From Halomonas sp. Y3 (GTDB lineage Bacteria; Pseudomonadota; Gammaproteobacteria; Pseudomonadales; Halomonadaceae), in assembly GCF_024137965.1 (NCBI RefSeq), contig NZ_CP099975.1, positions 1,364,001 through 1,428,000 on the forward strand: a DNA stretch of 64,000 nucleotides, written 5' to 3'. Position numbers and translations under genes: made by a program. Under the pieces are notes generated by a model, which ran no database searches, had not been told where the DNA came from, and was given only the letters and a program-made list of their open reading frames with translations. This document shows positions 23,687-35,220 of the stretch, piece by piece. Every line of letters starts with the position of its first letter. The first letter of the stretch is position 1.

Positions 23687-23883
23687 CGCCGCGGCGTGCT
23701 GTCCCCGGCACAGAAAACACATGGGGGTTGGGGGCAGTGCGTCCTGAGCGCAGAAAATTGATCAAGAAATAGCCAATCTCAAGCCCGGAGCGCCATCGTC
23801 TTCACCGAGCCTGAGATCTGGGAGCCTCTGGCCGGCCAGATGCAATATCCGGGCTAGGCAGTTTCCATCACAGGAGAGACTGA

Positions 23884-24294
23884 ATGGAAATTAAATGCAT
23901 CTCCGGCTTTGCCTCCATCACCAAAGACCCGGTGGCTAGTGCGTCGCTGTATCAGGATGCGCTGGGTCTGCCGCTGGAGGCGATGGACGAGTATCGCTTT
24001 GTGGATCACTTCCCTGGCGCGAATCATTTTGGTGTCTGGCCGCTGGCCATGGCCGCTCAGTCCTGCTTCGGCCAGGATGAATGGCCCGAGAGTGTGCCCG
24101 AGCCCACGGCGACGATCGAGTTCGAGCTGGCGGATGCCGCTGCGGTGGAGGCGGCGGTGCAGGAGATGAAAGCCAAGGGGCAGGCGTTTATTCACGAAGC
24201 CAGGATGGAACCCTGGGGCCAGACGGTCGCGAGGTTCATGAGCCCCGAGGGCGTCTTGATCGGCCTGAGCTACGCGCCATGGCTGCATGATTGA
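23884..24294 (+). CDS. VOC-superfamily (glyoxalase/bleomycin resistance-like) protein
   Basis: A 136-residue single VOC domain: FASITKDPVASASLYQDALGLPL at the start, a central HFPGANHFGVWPL and the closing FMSPEGVLIGLSYAPW. Metal ligands expected in this fold include residues in FVDHF and near the end (SPEG). SD AGGAGAG precedes ATG 23884. It lies just past the IS1380 target duplication. No attC follows it, so cassette membership cannot be shown. Substrate unknown. Confidence 0.75.
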   Translation: MEIKCISGFASITKDPVASASLYQDALGLPLEAMDEYRFVDHFPGANHFGVWPLAMAAQSCFGQDEWPESVPEPTATIEFELADAAAVEAAVQEMKAKGQAFIHEARMEPWGQTVARFMSPEGVLIGLSYAPWLHD

Positions 24295-24318
24295 GCGCCC
24301 GGCGGCCGATGCCCGCCC

Positions 24319-24519
24319 CTAGCGGTTGAACAGCCACATCAGCGCCGATAGGACCACGCTCACCAGAATCATGGTGGTGATCGGAAAGAAGAACGAGAAC
24401 CCCTCCCGACGCACGGCGATATCCCCCGGCAGCTGGCCGAAGGGCAGCCGGGAGAGCCAGGGCCAGAGCAGGCCCACGGCGATGATGATCAGGCCGATGA
24501 TGATCAGGGTGCGGTTCAT
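24319..24519 (-). CDS. DUF2905 small membrane protein
   Basis: A 66-residue protein with two hydrophobic helices (about 5-20 and 44-62) separated by the conserved LPFGQLPGDIAVRREGFSFFFPI loop typical of DUF2905. ATG 24519 has AGGAGG upstream, and the longer frame lacks support. Function unknown. It converges on the VOC gene. Confidence 0.82.
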   Translation of the reverse strand: MNRTLIIIGLIIIAVGLLWPWLSRLPFGQLPGDIAVRREGFSFFFPITTMILVSVVLSALMWLFNR

Positions 24520-24615
24520 GGCGTCGCCTCCTGTCGCTTGGACCCTTATCAGGTCGGACGGTGCGCCCACCGAAGATCTTCCCCGGTGGGCGCTTGCGGG
24601 TGCGGCGGCGCTGGC

Positions 24616-27600
24616 TCAGCCTACGCGGCGCAGCAGCGCCAGCAGCCCCTGCAGCGGGTGGGGCAGGGCGGTGTCGGAGAAGCGCTTCACCTGGCTGCGG
24701 CAGGAGTAGCCGGTGGCCAGCAGGGTCCCCGCGTTGGCCTCGTCCTCCACCACCGGCTGCCAGGACTGGGCGTAGATGGTCTTCGAGGTCTCCAGGTTGC
24801 GCGCCTCGTGGCCGTAGGTGCCGGACATGCCGCAGCAGCCGGTGGCCACCAGCTCGAGCTTGAGGCCGAAGGCCGCGAACAGCTGCTGCCACGCCTTGGG
24901 GCTGCCCGGGGCGTTGGTCTTCTCGGTGCAGTGGGAGAGCAGCCGGTAGCCCGGATCCTCGATGCCGGCGCCCTCCAGGGTCAGGCCGCCGGGCACCAGG
25001 CTGGCCGCGCGGGTCACCAGCCACTCCTGCAGCATCAGCACCTCGGGCACGGCCTCCGGCCCCAGCGCCTTCACGTACTCCTGGCGGTAGGTGAGGGTCA
25101 TGGCCGGGTCGATGCCCACCAGAGGCACGTCGAACTCCGCCAGGGCGCGCAGCCGCCGGGCCTGCTTGTCGGCGGTGCGCGCAAAGGCGCCCAGAAAGCC
25201 CTGTACGTGCAGCGGCTTGCCGTTGGGGGAGAAGGGCGCCACGAAGACCCGGATATCCAGCCGGCTCAGCAGCTCGACGATATCCAGCACCAGGTTGGCT
25301 TCGAAGTGGCTGGTGAAGGCGTCCTGCACGATCACCACGCTCCTGGCCTTCTGGGCCTCGGTGAGCCGGCCGAGCGAGACGGGCGTGGCTTCCGCCACGC
25401 CCCAGGCGGCCAGGGTCTTGCTCAGGCTGGCCCGGGAGAGCCGCGGACTGTCCACCAGCCCCACGGGGCCCGAGAGCAGGCGGTCCACCAGGCGGTTGCC
25501 GATCAGCGCATTGTAGGCGGGCGCCACCCGGGAGAGGGCGGGCAGCACGGACTCGGTGGTGCCGATCAGGTAGTCGCGCACAGGGCGCAGGTAGCGGCCG
25601 TGGTAGACCTCCAGGAACTGCGCGCGGGAGTCGGGCACGTTGACCTTGATCGGGCACTGGCCGGCGCAGGACTTGCAGGCCAGACACCCGGCCATGGCGT
25701 CGTAGACCTCGTGGGAGAAGTCCGCCTCGCGCTTGCGGCGCAGGGTGTTGAGGGTGCGTTTCGGGAAGCTTCTGACAAAGCCCCAGGCGCCCTCGGCCTT
25801 CTTCTTGCGCGACTCCTCGGCCAGATCGACGCCGGCGTCGCCCTGCAGGCGCAGCCACTCGCGGACCAGGCTGGCACGCCCCTTGGGGGAGTGCACCCGG
25901 TCCCGGGTCGCCTTCCAGGAGGGACACATGGCGTCGTTGGGGTCGTAGTTGTAGCAGGCGCCGTTGCCGTTGCAGTAGACGGTAGCGGCGTGGGCCTGCC
26001 AGGCCCGCTCGTCGATGGTGCGGTCGAGCTGGCCCCGGGTGGGCACGCCGTCGATGGTCAGCAGGCCCGGGTCGACCAGCTTCACGGCCTCCGCCTGCGT
26101 GGTGTCAGACGCCTTTCCCGCGGCTTCGGACGGGATAGAAGCAGTACCCGCGGCGTCGGGCGGGATGGAGAGAGGCGTTGCGATCTTGCCGGGGTTGAGC
26201 TGGTTATGCGGGTCGAAGGCCGCCTTGACCCGCTGCAGGCTGGGGTAGAGCTCGCCGAAGAAGCTCGGCGCATACTCCGAGCGCACTCCCTTGCCGTGTT
26301 CGCCCCACAGCAGGCCGCCGTACTTCTGCGTCAGCTCGGCCACCTCGTCGGAGACCTCGCGGATCAGCCGCTCCTGCTCAGGGTCTTTCATGTCGATGGC
26401 CGGGCGCACGTGCAGCACCCCGGCGTCCACGTGGCCGAACATGCCGTAGTCCAGGCCCCGAGCGTCCAGGGCGGCGCGGAACTCGGCAATGAAGTCGGCC
26501 AGATGCTCCGGCGGCACCGCGGTGTCTTCCACGAAGGGGATGGGGCGCTTCTCGCCCTTGGCGTTGCCCAGCAGGCCCACGGCGCGCTTGCGCATGGCGT
26601 AGACCTTCTGGATCTGCGGCCGGCCCTCGGCGAGGGTAAAGCCCAGGCGCTGAACGCTGGCGTCGCTCTCCAGGTGGCGGCAGAAGGCGGCGACCCGCTC
26701 GGCCAGGCGCTCGGGGTCGTCGTCGTTGAACTCCACCAGGTTGATGCCGCGCACCGGGGTGTCGCCGGCGGGGAAGAACGCCGCCACGCTGTCCCAGACG
26801 AAGTCCTCCATGGCCAGCATCAGCACCTTGTCGTCCACCGTCTCGATGGAGGTGGGGGACGCCTGTGGCCGACCTTGTGAAGAGCTGCCGCTTGACATCA
26901 GGGCCCGAGCGTCGCGCAGGGCATCCATGAAGCCCGCGTAGCGCACGTTGACCAGGGTGGAGTGCTTGGGGATCGGCAGTACGTTGAGCACCGCCTCGTC
27001 GAGCAGGCCCAGGGAGCCCTCGGAGCCGCAGAGCAGGCTGTTCATGTCGAGCCGGCCCTGGTCGTCTCTCAAGTGAGCCAGATCGTAGCCGGTCAGGCAG
27101 CGGTTGAGAGGCGGGAACTTCTCGGCGATCAGCTCGCCCTGGGTGTCGATGATTTCCCGGGCGGTGCGAAAGGCGCGGCCGGTGGCGTCCTGGCGCTCGC
27201 AGAGGGTCTCGAGCTCGGCGTCATCCATCGGGCGGCTCACCAGGCGCTCGCCGCCCAGCAGCAGCACTTCGAGCTCCAGCACGTGGTTGCGGGTCTTGCC
27301 GTACTCGCAGCTGCCCTGGCCGCTGGCGTCGGTTGAGATCATGCCGCCGATGGTGGCGCGGTTGGAGGTGGAGAGCTCCGGGGCGAAGAAGAGCCCGTGG
27401 GGCTTGAGGGCGGCGTTGAGCTGGTCCTTGACCACCCCGGCCTGGACCCGCACCCGGCGGTTCTCGACGTCGATATCGAGGATTCGGTTCATGTGGCGGG
27501 AGACGTCCACCACCAGGCCGTCGGTGAGGGACTGGCCGTTGGTGCCGGTGCCGCCGCCGCGGGGGGTGAGCGCCACCTGGCGGTGCTCCACCTGGCCGGC

Positions 27601-27825
27601 CAGCCGGGCGATGCGCGCGAGGTCCTCGGCGTGGCGGGGGTAGAGCGCCGCCTGGGGCAGGCGCTGGTAGATGGAGTTGTCGGTGGCGAGCACCGTGCGG
27701 TCGGCGTAGTCCGGGGCGATCTCGCCCTCGAAGCCGGCGGCCTTCAGGGCCTCGAGAAAGCGCAGGTAGGGTGCGGCAAGCCCGGGGGCGGTGCCGGCGT
27801 CGGTGGTGTCCAGTCGAGCGATCAT
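24616..27825 (-). CDS. ydiJ: FAD/Fe-S D-2-hydroxyglutarate dehydrogenase, YdiJ type
   Basis: A 1,069-residue flavoprotein that oxidises D-2-hydroxyglutarate-type acids. An FAD-binding PCMH domain lies at about 40-290 (TPRGGGTGTNGQSL, APELSTSNRATIGGM, TDASGQGSCEYGK), then an FAD-oxidase C-terminal domain with FGHVDAGVLHVRP. The Fe-S region follows (CNGNGACYNYDPNDAMCPS, CLACKSCAGQCPIK) and a C-terminal CCG domain (GCCGMSGTYGHE). The order and motifs match YdiJ along the whole length. ATG 27825 aligns with the family start; TTG 27837 and ATG 27831 are alternatives. An Ala-rich linker near residues 560-590 is an extra. Confidence 0.9.
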   Translation of the reverse strand: MIARLDTTDAGTAPGLAAPYLRFLEALKAAGFEGEIAPDYADRTVLATDNSIYQRLPQAALYPRHAEDLARIARLAGQVEHRQVALTPRGGGTGTNGQSLTDGLVVDVSRHMNRILDIDVENRRVRVQAGVVKDQLNAALKPHGLFFAPELSTSNRATIGGMISTDASGQGSCEYGKTRNHVLELEVLLLGGERLVSRPMDDAELETLCERQDATGRAFRTAREIIDTQGELIAEKFPPLNRCLTGYDLAHLRDDQGRLDMNSLLCGSEGSLGLLDEAVLNVLPIPKHSTLVNVRYAGFMDALRDARALMSSGSSSQGRPQASPTSIETVDDKVLMLAMEDFVWDSVAAFFPAGDTPVRGINLVEFNDDDPERLAERVAAFCRHLESDASVQRLGFTLAEGRPQIQKVYAMRKRAVGLLGNAKGEKRPIPFVEDTAVPPEHLADFIAEFRAALDARGLDYGMFGHVDAGVLHVRPAIDMKDPEQERLIREVSDEVAELTQKYGGLLWGEHGKGVRSEYAPSFFGELYPSLQRVKAAFDPHNQLNPGKIATPLSIPPDAAGTASIPSEAAGKASDTTQAEAVKLVDPGLLTIDGVPTRGQLDRTIDERAWQAHAATVYCNGNGACYNYDPNDAMCPSWKATRDRVHSPKGRASLVREWLRLQGDAGVDLAEESRKKKAEGAWGFVRSFPKRTLNTLRRKREADFSHEVYDAMAGCLACKSCAGQCPIKVNVPDSRAQFLEVYHGRYLRPVRDYLIGTTESVLPALSRVAPAYNALIGNRLVDRLLSGPVGLVDSPRLSRASLSKTLAAWGVAEATPVSLGRLTEAQKARSVVIVQDAFTSHFEANLVLDIVELLSRLDIRVFVAPFSPNGKPLHVQGFLGAFARTADKQARRLRALAEFDVPLVGIDPAMTLTYRQEYVKALGPEAVPEVLMLQEWLVTRAASLVPGGLTLEGAGIEDPGYRLLSHCTEKTNAPGSPKAWQQLFAAFGLKLELVATGCCGMSGTYGHEARNLETSKTIYAQSWQPVVEDEANAGTLLATGYSCRSQVKRFSDTALPHPLQGLLALLRRVG

Positions 27826-27905
27826 GGGCATCTTCAAGGGGAAGCGTAAGTGCCCCTACTTTACCGCGAGAGGGCGGTAGGGCGCATCCCGGAGGGGGCG
27901 TCCAT

Positions 27906-29147
27906 CAGGGAAAACGCATGAAAAACCGCTCTATGACGGGCTTCGTGGCGCTTTACCAGTAGGAGCTAATGTGGTCATCTAACGACTTTTGCTCATGTAT
28001 GACCTCATGCTGACACCATCGCTTATGCACCATTTATCGATCGTTCCCGACTTCCGCCAGGCCTGGAAAGTGCAGCATCAGCTGTCGGATATCCTGTTCC
28101 TGACGGTCTGTGCAGTGATCTGTGGTGCCGAGGGTTGGGACGAAATCGAGGACTTTGGCCACGCGAAGCTCGATTTTCTCCGTCAGTACGGCGATTTTGA
28201 GGCTGGCGTGCCCAGCCATGACACCTTGGCCAGGGTCATGGCCCTGGTGAATGCCGAGCAGTTGCAAAGCGCATTCGCCGAGTGGATGAAGGCCTGTCAC
28301 GATGTGACGGAGGGCGCGGTGGTGGCCATCGATGGCAAGACGCTGCGAGGGTCGTACTGCCGAGGGAAGGGCAAAGGGGCGATACACATGGTCAGTGCCT
28401 TCAGTGCGGCGAATGGCGTGGTGCTGGGCCAGGTCAAGACGGCGGAGAAATCCAACGAGATCACGGCGATTCCCGAGCTACTCAAGCTTCTCAATCTGCA
28501 AGGTTGCTTGGTGACGATCGATGCCATGGGTTGCCAAAAGAAGATCGCCACTCAGGTGCTGCGGAAGGGCGCCGATTACCTGTTGTCGGTGAAGGAAAAT
28601 CAGCCAGCCCTGGCGGATGCCTTCGAGGCAGCGTTTCCCATGCCCAAGGTGGTCAACTTTGAAGGGGATGCGTATGTCACGGACGAGAAGAATCGGGGCC
28701 GGCAAGAGACTCGATACCATATTGTCAGCGAGGTTACTGAAGAATTTCAGGAGCTTAGCTATGAATGGCCAGGCCTGAAAACGGTGGGCGTGGTGATGAG
28801 TTTCCGCCAGGAAGGCGATGAGGTGCCAGAAGCCCCGATGATCCGCTACTACATCAGCTCTGCCGAGCTGAGCGCCAAGAAGCTCGCCGAAGCGGCTCGC
28901 CAGCATTGGTTTGTCGAGAATAAGCTCCACTGGTCCTTGGACGTCGCGCTCCGCGAGGATGCTTGCAAAATCCACCGCGGTCAGGCGGCGGAAAACCTCG
29001 CCAGGATGCGCCATATCGCCTTGAATTACCTGAAAGGGGAGAGCCGTTTCAAAGGCGGCATCCGGCGAAAGCAGAAGAAAGCGGCACTGGATGAGACTTA
29101 CCTCGCAGACATTCTCGCGGTGTAGGGTTTTTCATGCGTTTTCCCTG
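27906..29147 (+). mobile_element. ISAs1-family insertion sequence, intact
   Basis: A 1,242-bp element bounded by perfect 22-bp inverted repeats (27906-27927 and 29126-29147, starting CAGGGAAAACGCATG). It is flanked by 10-bp direct repeats GGGCGTCCAT (27896-27905 and 29148-29157). It separates ydiJ from serS. With one target copy removed, the joined site reads as a GC-rich palindrome (GGGGCG...CGCCCC), so it landed in a potential hairpin. Confidence 0.93.
27995..29125 (+). CDS. ISAs1-family transposase
   Basis: Full-length 376-residue DDE transposase. Visible are VVAIDGKTLRGSY (first Asp), LVTIDAMGCQKKIA (second Asp), LLSVKENQP, and RQHWFVENKLHWSLDVALRED with the acidic Glu, all ISAs1 hallmarks, plus an N-terminal DDE_Tnp-associated region (HHLSIVPDFRQ, GAEGWDEIEDFG). 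ATG 27995 is the likely start; TTG 27989 and ATG 28007 are alternatives. No disruption is seen. Confidence 0.92.
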   Translation: MYDLMLTPSLMHHLSIVPDFRQAWKVQHQLSDILFLTVCAVICGAEGWDEIEDFGHAKLDFLRQYGDFEAGVPSHDTLARVMALVNAEQLQSAFAEWMKACHDVTEGAVVAIDGKTLRGSYCRGKGKGAIHMVSAFSAANGVVLGQVKTAEKSNEITAIPELLKLLNLQGCLVTIDAMGCQKKIATQVLRKGADYLLSVKENQPALADAFEAAFPMPKVVNFEGDAYVTDEKNRGRQETRYHIVSEVTEEFQELSYEWPGLKTVGVVMSFRQEGDEVPEAPMIRYYISSAELSAKKLAEAARQHWFVENKLHWSLDVALREDACKIHRGQAAENLARMRHIALNYLKGESRFKGGIRRKQKKAALDETYLADILAV

Positions 29148-29201
29148 GGGCGTCCATGGCGCCCCTGCGGCCTTTTGCCTACAATGGGCGGCCTGTTTGA
29201 C

Positions 29202-29233
29202 CCCCTATCGTTTTCATCCCCTATCGTCTTCAT
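29202..29233. repeat. 16-bp tandem repeat upstream of serS
   Basis: CCCCTATCGTTTTCAT (29202-29217) is followed directly by CCCCTATCGTCTTCAT (29218-29233), identical at 15 of 16 positions, 30-60 bases before the serS ATG. It may be a duplicated regulatory site or simple slippage. Confidence 0.7.
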
Positions 29234-29235
29234 GA

Positions 29236-30546
<1,311 letters not shown>

Positions 30547-30579
30547 CGCGCCCGAGCCTGGGCCACCGGCCCTGACGCG

Positions 30580-30609
30580 AACCCCCGCCGGCGGCCGCCG
30601 GCGGGGGTT
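30580..30609. terminator. Terminator between serS and the SIMPL gene
   Basis: A perfect 30-base self-complementary sequence AACCCCCGCCGGCGG (30580-30594) joined to its complement (30595-30609), ending GTT on each side. It lies between convergent genes and could serve both, although the T-run is short. Confidence 0.7.
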
Positions 30610-30646
30610 GGCTGCGTTCAGGGGAGGCGACGGGAAGGCGACCGAC

Positions 30647-31408
30647 TCACTCGATCTCCCAGTTCACGCTGACCCCGGCCTCGATGTCGATCGTGCCGGG
30701 GCGGTACTCGGCCCGGGCGCTCTCGCGGGCGTCGGCGCTCATGGCCATCATGCGCGGCTGGAAGGCCGGCGAGCGAGTCTCGCTGACGCTGGCGACAGGC
30801 CCCAGGGTGATGCCCAGGGTCTCGGCCATCAGCTCGGCCTTGTGGCGAGCCCTCTCCAGCGCCTTGACCAGGGCCTCGTCGGTGGCGGCCTCGCGGTCGG
30901 CGAGGTCGTAGCTGACGCCGTCCAGGGCATTGACCCCGGCCTCGGTGAGGGCGTCGAGCAGCAGCGGCAGCCGCTCCAGGTCGTCGAGCTTCACCTGGAA
31001 GGGGCGCTCCAGGCGAGTGCGCACCAGCGGCTCGCGCTCGCCGTCCTCGCCGCGGCTGCCGGCGAGGTGCTCCGGCTGCACCGCCAGCGAGCCGGCGCTG
31101 ATGGCATCGCCCTCGAAGCCGGCGCTCTCCAGCGTGTCGATCAGCTCGGCAGCGCGGGCTTCCAGACGCTCCCGCGCTTCGCGCAGCGCCTCCGGGTCGC
31201 CGCCGCTCTCGTCTTCTCTGGAAACTGCCGGGGTGCGCTCCCAGAGCCGTGCGCTCAGGGTGGCGCGATCCGGCACCACGGCAAGCGTGGCCTCGGCCTG
31301 GACGCTGAGCTGGCGCGGCGTGTCGGCCGCGATAGCCGGTGCGCCCAGTAGCGGGGTGACGATCAGCAGAGTGCCCAGCAGCAGCCGGGCGGGGCGAAGG
31401 GATAACAT
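30647..31408 (-). CDS. Periplasmic SIMPL-domain (DUF541) protein
   Basis: A 253-residue exported protein; signal peptide cleaved near AIAA|DT (about residue 28). The SIMPL/DUF541 pattern is visible: LSVQAEATLAVVPDRATLSARL, a long helical region (REARERLEARAAELIDTLESAG), LERPFQVKLDDLERLPLLLDAL, and KALERARHKAELMAETLGITLGPV, all typical of YggE-like proteins. Start at 31408 has AAGGAGG; the very long upstream frame is a shadow of the AI-2E gene. Role uncertain; E. coli YggE is linked to oxidative stress. Confidence 0.85.
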   Translation of the reverse strand: MLSLRPARLLLGTLLIVTPLLGAPAIAADTPRQLSVQAEATLAVVPDRATLSARLWERTPAVSREDESGGDPEALREARERLEARAAELIDTLESAGFEGDAISAGSLAVQPEHLAGSRGEDGEREPLVRTRLERPFQVKLDDLERLPLLLDALTEAGVNALDGVSYDLADREAATDEALVKALERARHKAELMAETLGITLGPVASVSETRSPAFQPRMMAMSADARESARAEYRPGTIDIEAGVSVNWEIE

Positions 31409-31553
31409 CGGGGCCTCCTTGCGGTCTTGGCGTGGCGGTGTGCCACCCCGCTTCGAGGTGGGCCGACTATAAAGGTTCCCGCGGCGGCCATCATTGTTGC
31501 TGGCCCGGCGCGGAGGCATGATGGGGGCTGGCCAGGGAGGACAGGAACTCACG

Positions 31554-32681
31554 ATGTCGGCTAATGAACCGGATGCCCCGAGCATCATTCCGCTCAACCT
31601 CATGCTCGGCCTGGCCGCGCTGGTCGTGATCGTGGCCGGCATGAAGGCCGGTGCGAGCCTGCTGGTACCGATGCTGCTGGCCATCTTCATCGCGGTGGTC
31701 TGTACCGCGCCGATCCAGTGGCTCAACCGGCTGGGGCTTGGCCTGCGGGCGGCCGTGTGGCTGACCCTGGTGGTGATCGGGGTGCTCTTCTCGCTGGTGG
31801 GTCTGCTGCTGGTCAACAGCTTCGGCACCTTCACGGAGGCGCTGCCGGGCATCGAGGAGAAGCTGCAGGCCTACTATGTCGGGCTGCTGGATGGCCTGGC
31901 GAGCTTGGGGCTAGCCATCGACCCGGACCGGCTGGCCGGTCTGCTGGACGTCGAGGAGCTGGGCGGCTGGATCCCCACCCTGCTCGGCGAGATCGGCAAC
32001 CTGCTGGTGCAGAGCACCATCGTGGGCCTGCTGGTGCTGTTCATGCTGTTCGAGATGCTGCACTTTCGCGACAAGGTCTCCCGCGCCCTGGCCAACCCGG
32101 CGCCGAGCCTTCAGCGCTTCAGCGAGTTCAGCCAGACCCTCAAGCGCTACCTGGCCGTCAAGACTCTGATCAGCCTGGTCACAGGCGCTCTGGTGTGGGT
32201 GGCCTGCCTGCTGGTCGGGGTTGATTTTCCTTTCCTGTGGGCGGTGCTGGCCTTCGCGCTCAACTTCATTCCCAATATCGGCTCGGCCATCGCGGCGATT
32301 CCCCCGGTGCTGCTGCTGCTGGTCTCGCCGGAGGGCGGGCTGGTCGATGCCCTGCTGCTCTCTGCGGCCTACCTGGGGATCAACTTCCTGCTGGGCAATA
32401 TCGTCGAACCAAGAGTGATGGGGCGCGCGCTGGGACTGTCGACCCTGGTGGCCTTCCTGTCGCTGGTGGTGTGGGGCTGGATCTTCGGCACGGTGGGCAT
32501 GCTGCTCTCGGTGGTGCTGACCATGACGCTCAAGATCGCCCTGGACAGCCATCCCCAGACCCGCTGGATCGCCCACCTGCTGGGCCCGGGCGATGCTGGG
32601 CATGGGGGCTCGCCCCAGCGTCCCCTGGCGGAGCGAGTGGCCGAGGAGAAGGAACGGCGCTCGGAGCCGCCCCCGGAGTGA
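31554..32681 (+). CDS. AI-2E family transporter
   Basis: A 375-residue inner-membrane protein of the AI-2E (PerM/TqsA) family. Hydrophobic pairs lie at about 15-60, with a further one at 65-90, a long soluble middle containing the family GFxxPxxxxxL-like GGWIPTLLGEIG, and the C-terminal block VLAFALNFIPNIGSAIAAIPPVLLLL, then NIVEPRVMGRALGLSTLVAFLSLVVWGWIFG. These two motifs are diagnostic. Members export autoinducer-2 or act as Na+/H+ antiporters, and which applies here cannot be read. ATG 31554 is chosen as the first codon with an SD-like AGGAA. Confidence 0.88.
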   Translation: MSANEPDAPSIIPLNLMLGLAALVVIVAGMKAGASLLVPMLLAIFIAVVCTAPIQWLNRLGLGLRAAVWLTLVVIGVLFSLVGLLLVNSFGTFTEALPGIEEKLQAYYVGLLDGLASLGLAIDPDRLAGLLDVEELGGWIPTLLGEIGNLLVQSTIVGLLVLFMLFEMLHFRDKVSRALANPAPSLQRFSEFSQTLKRYLAVKTLISLVTGALVWVACLLVGVDFPFLWAVLAFALNFIPNIGSAIAAIPPVLLLLVSPEGGLVDALLLSAAYLGINFLLGNIVEPRVMGRALGLSTLVAFLSLVVWGWIFGTVGMLLSVVLTMTLKIALDSHPQTRWIAHLLGPGDAGHGGSPQRPLAERVAEEKERRSEPPPE

Positions 32682-32711
32682 GCGGTGTCGAATCGATGTT
32701 CTGTAAACGAC

Positions 32712-32738
32712 AACGCCCCGGCCATTGGCCGGGGCGTT
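32712..32738. terminator. Bidirectional terminator between AI-2E gene and trxA
   Basis: AACGCCCCGGCC (32712-32723), loop ATT, and its perfect complement (32727-32738) ending GTTTC. It stands between two convergent genes. Confidence 0.85.
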
Positions 32739-32750
32739 TCGCAGGAGTGA

Positions 32751-34286
<1,536 letters not shown>

Positions 34287-34328
34287 CCGCGTTCGATACC
34301 GGCCTCCCGCCGCGGGGGCCGAAACGCC

Positions 34329-34354
34329 GAAGGGCGCCCTCAGGGGCGCCCTTC
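34329..34354. terminator. Bidirectional terminator between cysB and cysH
   Basis: GAAGGGCGCCC (34329-34339), loop TCAG, and the complement 34344-34354. It lies between convergent genes. Confidence 0.8.
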
Positions 34355-34378
34355 TACGTTAAGGGAGCGTCGTCCCGA

Positions 34379-35134
34379 TCACGCCGGGCGGGTAGCCTGC
34401 GGCGAGGCGCCAGGCAGGTTGGTGGCGTGCAGGCCGCACTCCTTGCCGGCCTGCTCCTCCCACCACCAGCGTCCCTCGCGCTCGTGCTGGCCGGGCAGGG
34501 TGGGACGGGTGCAGGGCTCGCAGCCGATGCTGACGAAGCCGCGCTCATGCAGCGGGTTGTAGGGGACGTCGAACATGCGGATGTAGCTCCACACCTCCTC
34601 GCTCGACCAGTGGGTCAGGGGGTTGAGCTTGTAGAGGGGGCTCTCCTCGCTGCCGAAGGCGAGATCACGCTCGGCGATCTGCAGGCTGGAGCGGGTGCCG
34701 GGGCTCTGGTCCCGGCGCTGGCCGGTGACCCACATCGGCAGGTCCGCCAGGCGCGCCCGCAGCGGTGCCACCTTGCGGATGCCGCAGCACTCCTGGTGGC
34801 CATCCCGGAAGAAGCTGAACAGGCCCTTGGCCTGGACCAGGGCCTGCACCGCCTCGGGGTCGGGAAAGCGCACGTCGATGGCGATGCCGTAGTGCTCGCG
34901 CACCCGCTCGATAAAGGCGTAGGTCTCCGGATGCAGGCGGCCGGTATCCAGGGCGAAGACGTGCACGGCCTCCTTTGGCGCCACCTTGAGCGCCAGGTCG
35001 ATCAGCACCACGTCTTCGGCGCCGGAGAAGGAGAACGTCAGCTCGCCGAAGGCCTGATAGGCGGCGCGCAGGATCTCCTTGGGGGTGTCCCGGTCGTGCT
35101 CCAGCACGAAACGGTTGGGGTCGAAGCTCGGCAT
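34379..35134 (-). CDS. cysH: APS/PAPS reductase with Fe-S cluster motif
   Basis: Reduces activated sulfate to sulfite with thioredoxin. At 251 residues it has [14 protein letters not shown] (nucleotide-binding loop), [11 protein letters not shown], the paired cysteines in ECCGIRK, a further CxxC in IGCEPCTR and the catalytic C-terminal Cys in KECGLH. The CC...CxxC set binds a [4Fe-4S] cluster and marks the adenylylsulfate (APS)-using form common in pseudomonads and halomonads, rather than the E. coli PAPS form. Confidence 0.93.
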   Translation of the reverse strand: MPSFDPNRFVLEHDRDTPKEILRAAYQAFGELTFSFSGAEDVVLIDLALKVAPKEAVHVFALDTGRLHPETYAFIERVREHYGIAIDVRFPDPEAVQALVQAKGLFSFFRDGHQECCGIRKVAPLRARLADLPMWVTGQRRDQSPGTRSSLQIAERDLAFGSEESPLYKLNPLTHWSSEEVWSYIRMFDVPYNPLHERGFVSIGCEPCTRPTLPGQHEREGRWWWEEQAGKECGLHATNLPGASPQATRPA

Positions 35135-35220
35135 GGGGCCTCCATCATGAAGTCGCTGGCCGCTACCCTACCAAGCGCACGGGGCTGGCCCCCAATACCG
35201 ATTTCTTGGGTTTATATGCC

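Larger units (their letters stand above)
22280..23853 (+). mobile_element. IS1380-family insertion sequence, intact
   Basis: A 1,574-bp element. Its ends are imperfect inverted repeats: CCTGGATAATGCATC at 22280 against the complement of GATGCAATATCCGGG ending at 23853. It is flanked by a 4-bp direct repeat CTAG (22276-22279 and 23854-23857). One full-length transposase gene lies inside. Clean ends and target duplication suggest a fairly recent insertion, into the last attC core of the cassette array. Confidence 0.9.

Noticed and set aside
23884..24294. VOC gene as a fifth cassette
   Set aside because: No attC-type site follows its stop codon, so cassette status cannot be supported.
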